A DNA stretch of 11,782 nt from positions 1 to 11,782 of the forward strand of contig PCAI01000039.1 of assembly GCA_002731195.1 (NCBI GenBank), written 5' to 3'. Every line of letters begins with the position of its first letter. Position 1 is the stretch's first letter. The notes beneath the pieces were generated by a model, which saw only the letters and a program-made list of their open reading frames with translations, searched no databases and was not told where the DNA came from. The translations under genes and the position numbers were made by a program. The DNA is from Methanobacteriota archaeon. Its GTDB lineage: Archaea; Thermoplasmatota; Poseidoniia; Poseidoniales; Thalassarchaeaceae. Shown here piece after piece: positions 6,844 to 11,782 of this stretch.

Positions 6844-9111
6844 TTGAAATTAATGATTATGGAATCCGGTGCAAAGGCTAAGACTGTCAAAAAATACCTA
6901 GGCAAGGGATGGATTGTTGATGCTTGTGGAGGCCATATAGATAGGTTGCCGTCGAAAAAAGGTGAAAAAGATAAAAATGTTGCAATGTGGGAATCGGATT
7001 CTGATAAACTCCCCGAGGTTCCATGGACATCAGATAAATCTAAGAAAGATAAAATCAAGAAAATAATTAAAAATGCAAAGTCGAAGAATGTTACGGAAGT
7101 ATTTATTGCAACAGATCCAGATAGAGAAGGAGAATTTATCGCTTGGAGATTAAGTGAGGTCTTTACCAATGAAGGATTTACCAATCAAAGAAGAGTCGTA
7201 TTCAATGAAGTTACAGAAGAGTCGGTCTTAGAAGCCCTGAATAGAAATGATGAGATAGATTTCAAAATAGTTGATGCAGCTAAAGTTAGAATGTTTATGG
7301 ATCGTTTAATTGGTTGGGAATGTGTTAACGTAAGTAGGCGATTGGGCATTGGATCTATGGGACGTGTACAAACCCCAACATTGGGCTTTATAGTCGAAAA
7401 AGAACTAGAAAGAGAAAGTCACATACCAAAGAAATATCATAGTGTTAATTTTGATTCTGGCGGAGTTAGATTCAGAATTAGATTTCATGAAAAAAATGAT
7501 GAGGGTGCTTGGATAGATGATTCTGGGAAAAAGCCTAAACATTTTCCAGATAGGACATTTGACTTAGATTTGGCCAAAAAATCGATTAATTTTTTGAAAG
7601 ATAATGGTAACATTAAACTAACATCTATTAACAATAGCAAACAAAATAGAAAACCGAAACCACCATTTACTACAGATACATTGTTACAAGCATCTAATTC
7701 TTCTTTGGGGTGGTCTTTACAGAAAACAAGTAATCTTGCTGGTGAATTATACAACAAAGGGCATATCACTTACATACGAACAGACTCAACTAGAACTAAT
7801 AAAGATGCAAGAAAAGAGATAAAAGAATACATAATAAAAGAATTTGGTAATGGATATATTGGCCAAGGCGTATTAGGAACTGATGCTAAAAAAGATTCTG
7901 CAAATATACAAGATGCACATGAAGCGATTAGACCAACTAGGCCTAAAATAAGAGAAATATCAGAAAAAGATGCTGATCTGAATAAATTGTATAGATTGAT
8001 TTGGTCGCGTTTTGCAGGGAGTCAAATGTCTGAATCTGTTCGTGAGAATAGATCAATAAAAGCTGTTACGGAAGGCTTGAGCAAGGAAATTACAGGAACA
8101 GTTTCTTGGAGAATTCACTCAGGATGGGAAGAAGTATTTCGAGAATACCATGGAGAAGTAAGGACTAAGCCTCCAGAGAATAAATTAGAAGTGGGTGAAG
8201 TGTGGTCATTAGATATAAAAAAGGATAATCCAGAACTCATAAGCGAACAAACTAAACCGCCAAGAAGATACTCAGAAAGCTCCATAGTACAGGAAATGAA
8301 AAGAGCAGGAATTGGGAGGCCATCCACCTATGTTTCTATGGTTCAAAGGATATTGGCTAAAGGTTATGTTGAAAAAAATAATGGATCATTAATGCCTACT
8401 GAGGATGGTAAGAGATTGTGGTTAGAAGTAGTTCCACTTTATAATAATCAATCGAAAAAAGTCGTTTTATTTAGTACTCAATTTACATCAGTAATGGAGT
8501 CAAAACTTGATAATATAGCCAGTAATGATGATAACTCTTCAGAAATATGGCATGAATTTGTTAAAGATTTTTATGATATCCATAATAAAGCAGACAATGA
8601 CTCTAAGAGAATTCCTTCTGCAAAACAAGTCAAACTCCTAAAGGATCTATTGAGTAATATAAGTAAAAAAGAACAAGATAAGATTTTAGGAGGCCGAAGT
8701 ATTGAGACATTAAATAGGCAAGAAATTAAACCGATAATAGATGATGCAATTAATCTATCTGGCCCGAGAAAAGCAAGTAAAAGACAAATTGATTTAATAA
8801 TTAAAAAATGTGATCAACTAAAAATAGATTTAGATAATCTTCTGAAAGAAAATGATTTAGAAGACTTAGAAAATTTGACAGGAGGATCAACTGGTTCTGC
8901 GAGTTTGATTATAGGGCAATTAATAGAAATCGATGGGAATGGTCCTGCTACAGAAAATCAAATTAAAGCAATAAGAAATATATCCAAATATCTAGAAATT
9001 AAAATAGAAGATGCTATGGCCATTGTAAAAACTACTACAATAGAAGAAATAAATAAAAAAGATGCTAGTGAGTTAATTGGTAAGTTAAAGAAAATGAAGA
9101 AGAAAAAATAG
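6844..9111 (+). CDS. topA: DNA topoisomerase I (type IA)
   Basis: Relaxes negative supercoils by cutting one strand through a 5'-phosphotyrosine link. It has 755 residues. The N-terminal TOPRIM domain has MESGAKAKTV (E7) and the DPDREGEF acidic triad (D91, D93, E95). The catalytic tyrosine is Y310 in HITYIRTDSTR, followed by DAHEAIRPT and, later, AGIGRPSTY, all standard type IA landmarks. The core ends near residue 585. Where bacterial TopA has zinc fingers, this one has no Cys4 modules but three related helical units beginning near residues 590, 640 and 700, each opening with a [P/A]-[S/T]-x-x-Q-[I/V] pattern, then a lysine-rich tail. Start: TTG 6844 is favoured because GGTGA sits 6 nt upstream; the ATGs at 6853 and 6859 are too far from it, and starting at either would shorten the strand leading to E7. 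It begins a tight operon with the next two genes. Confidence 0.93.
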   Translation: MKLMIMESGAKAKTVKKYLGKGWIVDACGGHIDRLPSKKGEKDKNVAMWESDSDKLPEVPWTSDKSKKDKIKKIIKNAKSKNVTEVFIATDPDREGEFIAWRLSEVFTNEGFTNQRRVVFNEVTEESVLEALNRNDEIDFKIVDAAKVRMFMDRLIGWECVNVSRRLGIGSMGRVQTPTLGFIVEKELERESHIPKKYHSVNFDSGGVRFRIRFHEKNDEGAWIDDSGKKPKHFPDRTFDLDLAKKSINFLKDNGNIKLTSINNSKQNRKPKPPFTTDTLLQASNSSLGWSLQKTSNLAGELYNKGHITYIRTDSTRTNKDARKEIKEYIIKEFGNGYIGQGVLGTDAKKDSANIQDAHEAIRPTRPKIREISEKDADLNKLYRLIWSRFAGSQMSESVRENRSIKAVTEGLSKEITGTVSWRIHSGWEEVFREYHGEVRTKPPENKLEVGEVWSLDIKKDNPELISEQTKPPRRYSESSIVQEMKRAGIGRPSTYVSMVQRILAKGYVEKNNGSLMPTEDGKRLWLEVVPLYNNQSKKVVLFSTQFTSVMESKLDNIASNDDNSSEIWHEFVKDFYDIHNKADNDSKRIPSAKQVKLLKDLLSNISKKEQDKILGGRSIETLNRQEIKPIIDDAINLSGPRKASKRQIDLIIKKCDQLKIDLDNLLKENDLEDLENLTGGSTGSASLIIGQLIEIDGNGPATENQIKAIRNISKYLEIKIEDAMAIVKTTTIEEINKKDASELIGKLKKMKKKK

Positions 9112-9119
9112 GTGTTAAT

Positions 9120-10325
9120 ATGATATATGATTATGATGTTGTAGTAATTGGTGCAGGACCGATTGGTGGCTATTTATCAAGAAAATTATCGGAAAACGGT
9201 CATTCTGTGCTTTTAATAGAAGAACATGCAGAAATAGGGAGGCCTTTTCAATGTGCAGGATTAGTTAATCCTGGCGCTATGAGTAAAGTAAATTTAGAAA
9301 ATACTGCACTTACTAGAATTTGGGGGGCTAGACTTCATAGCCCTTCAGGTACTTCAATAGAAATAGGAGATCCTGGGATAACAAGAACTTGGTCTGTGTG
9401 TCGAAAATTATTCGACGAGCAAGTCATCATACAGTCCGTTAAATCTGGTACTGACTTGTGGCTTTCTAGTAATCCTTTATCTGCAGAGATTAAGAAAGAT
9501 TGTGTTGATTTATTAATAAGTTATAATGGAACGGAGCGTAAAGTTAGAACAAAATTGCTATGTGGAGCAGATGGAGCACATTCATGGGTCAGGAGGAATT
9601 TTAAAATGGGCCGACCTAAAGAAATGATGATAGGATTACAAATAGAAGTTACCGGGTATAAATCAGAAGAAGGGCGTTTGGAGTTATTTACAGGCAATAA
9701 TATTTCTCCAGGTTTTTTCTCTTGGGCGATACCTTCCGGAGAAACAACAAGAATTGGAGTGTGGAGTAAGCCACAGTTGCTAGGAGATAAATCGTGTGAG
9801 TATTTTCTAGAGCAATTGATGAATAATTCTCCTTGGAAAGAAAGATTTTCTGAGTGTAAAGAAGTTGGAAGGTTCTGCGGCCCTGTTCCAAGCGGAATTT
9901 TGAAAAAACCGATGATAGAAAGAGTAGCATTATTTGGAGATGCTGCTGGAATCTGTAAACCAACCACCGGAGGAGGAATTGGACCCGGTTTTAAGCAAGT
10001 AGATATCTTAGTTCCATTACTTACTAAGGCGATTATAGACAATGACTTATCTAAAAGTAAAATGACAAAGATGGCTTTAAGTCTTAATGAAATGAAAAGA
10101 AATCATAGGAGAAAAAAAGCGTTAAGAGATGCTTTCTTGACTGAAGTAAGTGAGGATGAATTGGATGTAATTTTTGATATTTGGTCTAGACCAGAGGTAA
10201 TTGAATTGATAAATGAAATAGGAGATATAGAAAATCCAATTCCATTAGGAATGAAGATGTTAAAAGATGTTCCAGAATTTAGAAAGTATGCAAAGAAAGC
10301 CGCTATGGCTATTTTATGGGGATAG
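9120..10325 (+). CDS. Geranylgeranyl reductase family FAD-dependent oxidoreductase
   Basis: A 401-residue flavoprotein of the GGR family, which reduces isoprenoid double bonds in archaeal ether lipids, quinone tails or precursors. Seen: the FAD Rossmann motif GAGPIG (11-16) with acidic residues ending the second strand (E34-E35); GRPFQCAGLV (40-49) with C45, the conserved cysteine of this family near the flavin; PGFFSWAIPSG in mid-protein, matching the substrate-cavity PGxYxWxFP signature; and LFGDAAGICKPTTGGGI starting at residue 271, the second FAD-binding segment. The C-terminal 110 residues form the helical cap. Membrane helices are absent, so it is likely peripheral. Start ATG 9120: GGTG (9111-9114) overlaps the topA stop codon, so translation is probably coupled. 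Whether it acts on archaeal diether lipid or menaquinone side chains cannot be settled from sequence; archaea often carry several paralogues. Confidence 0.88.
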   Translation: MIYDYDVVVIGAGPIGGYLSRKLSENGHSVLLIEEHAEIGRPFQCAGLVNPGAMSKVNLENTALTRIWGARLHSPSGTSIEIGDPGITRTWSVCRKLFDEQVIIQSVKSGTDLWLSSNPLSAEIKKDCVDLLISYNGTERKVRTKLLCGADGAHSWVRRNFKMGRPKEMMIGLQIEVTGYKSEEGRLELFTGNNISPGFFSWAIPSGETTRIGVWSKPQLLGDKSCEYFLEQLMNNSPWKERFSECKEVGRFCGPVPSGILKKPMIERVALFGDAAGICKPTTGGGIGPGFKQVDILVPLLTKAIIDNDLSKSKMTKMALSLNEMKRNHRRKKALRDAFLTEVSEDELDVIFDIWSRPEVIELINEIGDIENPIPLGMKMLKDVPEFRKYAKKAAMAILWG

Positions 10326-10328
10326 TAT

Positions 10329-11411
10329 ATGAATAAATACATCCAAAGAATAAGATATCCTCCCTTTGAATATTCACATATGAATGCAGAGAAAGTTCCT
10401 TTGATAGAAGTAGTAGTTGAGTCTGAGTGTACCCTAGATAATGAGTTTAAAATAGGTAAAAAAGATTCTTGGTATGTAGAATGGAGTAATTATAAACAAG
10501 AAGAAAAAATACCAAAAATAGAATGTGAAGTAAAAAAAGAAGTATTACCGTTTTTAATGAGAACTAGAAATGGATGGTACATTAGCCCTGATCCATTGCA
10601 TTTACTTTCGAGAAGAATCATTGCTCCAACAGTATTGATACTGATACTATCAATATTGATACATGCAACAGAACCGGGATTATTAGAATTAGGAATAATT
10701 TCCAATTCTTTTGCTGGATCTTATCGTTTTGGGCCATTAGATTATCCTAAATTACTATTATTTTCATTCCCTATTTTCTTACTTCCCTTATTTTTTAGGA
10801 TGATTGCGAATATGAGAGATATTTATAGACAAAATGAATTTGTCAGAAATCCTCTGAAGCCTCCAGAAATAGATATAGAAAAAGATGTTAATAATATTAG
10901 TATAAGTATTAATAGCGTACCAGAAAATGTTGAATTAGTAAGAGCTAGATTACAAGTAGGAGTCGCCGTTCCAGAACGAGAAAAGGTTTTGATGGCACTT
11001 GGCAGAAATGAAGGAGAACAGCCTGCTCCCGGAATGTCTACTAAACCCCCAGAAAAAAGGGTAAGTACAGGAGACGAAATGGGGACTGGAGTTGGTGAAG
11101 CTACGCCTATGACTGTCCCCCATAGAAGATCGTTGATGTTAGAGTCTTTGAGGGTTTTAGACTCTGGTGATTGGGTCAAAATCAGCTCTAATCAGAAAGA
11201 AGTAGGACTTTCTGGACCAAAAGAATGTTGGCCTAGTTCAATTTATTCTTCATTAATAACAATCCACTGGGAATTAATTATTGAAGCTTTGAAAGGTGAT
11301 GGTACAAAAATTAAATGGGTGAGGCCAATAATAATGAAATCTGAAGAAAGGAGTATTGATATACCGACGTTACCAGTTAGAAGTGGAAGAATAGAAATGG
11401 CAGACTACTAA
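10329..11411 (+). CDS. Unrecognised membrane protein with two transmembrane helices
   Basis: I do not recognise this 360-residue protein. It starts three bases after the previous stop codon, so it is almost surely translated from the same transcript as topA and the GGR-family gene. Layout: an N-terminal soluble part (1-95) rich in alternating beta-like residues with W48, W52 and W83; a transmembrane helix at about 97-113; a short loop; a second helix at about 141-161 ended by a basic patch; then a C-terminal soluble part. The latter has a low-complexity Pro/Gly/Thr/Glu linker (about 226-265) and a final beta-rich segment (about 268-350) with IHWELIIEAL, faintly reminiscent of arrestin-like or similar beta-sandwich strands in other archaeal membrane proteins. 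The helix pair would put both soluble parts on the same side. The stop overlaps the convergent mqnC stop by four bases. Confidence 0.75.
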   Translation: MNKYIQRIRYPPFEYSHMNAEKVPLIEVVVESECTLDNEFKIGKKDSWYVEWSNYKQEEKIPKIECEVKKEVLPFLMRTRNGWYISPDPLHLLSRRIIAPTVLILILSILIHATEPGLLELGIISNSFAGSYRFGPLDYPKLLLFSFPIFLLPLFFRMIANMRDIYRQNEFVRNPLKPPEIDIEKDVNNISISINSVPENVELVRARLQVGVAVPEREKVLMALGRNEGEQPAPGMSTKPPEKRVSTGDEMGTGVGEATPMTVPHRRSLMLESLRVLDSGDWVKISSNQKEVGLSGPKECWPSSIYSSLITIHWELIIEALKGDGTKIKWVRPIIMKSEERSIDIPTLPVRSGRIEMADY

Positions 11412-11782
11412 TTTTGGATTGGAATTAAAGCGGAAATATTATCTTCTGAGATTAAATTAGTTGGTAAAATTTTATATTCTGAATTACGTTTCTTAGGAAT
11501 GAAACCTGCACGAGAAATTATCTTCTGTAGTTCTAATTCATTTGCTTCAGTCTTCTCTGTTCCAGAAGCAGAGACAACATTTTCTTCCATCATTGTTGAT
11601 CCAGCATCATCTGCTCCGGCGAAAAAAGCCATTTGTGCTATTCCAAGTCCCATAGTAGGCCATGATGCTTGAATATGATTTATATTGTCAAGAAATAATC
11701 TAGAAACTGCGACATGTCGTAAGTATTCTTGAGGGCCTGCCCCTAACTCTATCCTGTTTTTTCCTTTATTCCTCTTCCCGAA
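11408..11782 (-). CDS. mqnC: Cyclic dehypoxanthinyl futalosine synthase (MqnC), C-terminal part
   Basis: A radical SAM enzyme of the futalosine route to menaquinone, converting dehypoxanthine futalosine to its cyclic form. Only the last 124 residues are in view; the frame stays open to the right edge, where the N-terminal part with the CxxxCxxC iron-sulfur motif would lie. The visible part matches the C-terminal half of the MqnC/MqnE/CofH group: GPQEYLRHVAVSRLFLDN, HIQASWPTMG, AFFAGADDAGSTMMEENVVS, then a closing helix and AGFIPKKRNSEYKI. The STMMEENVVSASG wording with EYLR..AVSRL and QASW is nearest to MqnC in my recall; MqnE usually has GTVVEEKI at that place, and CofH is the main alternative. 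The stop TAG at 11410-11408 overlaps the plus-strand stop of the neighbouring gene by four bases. Confidence 0.8.
   Translation of the reverse strand, partial: FGKRNKGKNRIELGAGPQEYLRHVAVSRLFLDNINHIQASWPTMGLGIAQMAFFAGADDAGSTMMEENVVSASGTEKTEANELELQKIISRAGFIPKKRNSEYKILPTNLISEDNISALIPIQN

Noticed and set aside
9521..10042. 173-codon and 91-codon minus-strand open frames
   Set aside because: Antisense of the FAD-binding core of the GGR-family gene, whose motifs are unambiguous on the plus strand.
1..11782. CRISPR arrays, tRNA genes, insertion sequences or phage/defence genes
   Set aside because: Read on both strands; I saw no regularly spaced repeats, no cloverleaf with a TTCGA-type arm, no transposase or integrase motifs and no terminal inverted repeats.

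Overview
The window looks archaeal and is most likely from a marine planktonic euryarchaeon of the Thermoplasmatota type (Marine Group II or III). That lineage call is an inference. The support is an archaeal-type SRP RNA with a helix 6, an archaeal/crenarchaeal-style valyl-tRNA synthetase, a geranylgeranyl-reductase-family flavoprotein, a CcmE-like protein with the CxxxY haem ligand, TATA-like boxes about 26 nt ahead of likely transcript starts, and AT-rich coding DNA with one sharply GC-rich island, which is the RNA gene.

Layout from left to right: a 5' fragment of valS on the minus strand; a divergent plus-strand pair, a large RND/HAE3 membrane exporter followed by a small EVE-domain protein; then a minus-strand block of SRP RNA, ccmE-like gene and class 2 pyrD; then a plus-strand block of a small unrecognised CxxC protein, type IA topoisomerase, geranylgeranyl-reductase-family protein and an unrecognised two-helix membrane protein; finally the 3' part of mqnC on the minus strand, overlapping the previous stop codon by four bases. 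The EVE gene and SRP RNA are convergent and practically touch.

How the genes fit together: much of the window is core informational machinery (ValRS, SRP RNA, topoisomerase I). A second theme is respiration and isoprenoids: MqnC makes menaquinone through the futalosine route, class 2 PyrD passes electrons to a membrane quinone, the GGR-family enzyme saturates isoprenoid chains, and CcmE chaperones haem for c-type cytochromes. The RND exporter may move lipids or other hydrophobic compounds, but its substrate cannot be read from sequence.

I see no mobile element, CRISPR array, tRNA, phage gene or defence cluster, and coding is dense. The items most worth a second look are the topoisomerase tail made of three repeated helical modules in place of zinc fingers, the CxxxY CcmE, the small CxxCGG protein, the operonic membrane protein, and the compact SRP RNA locus.
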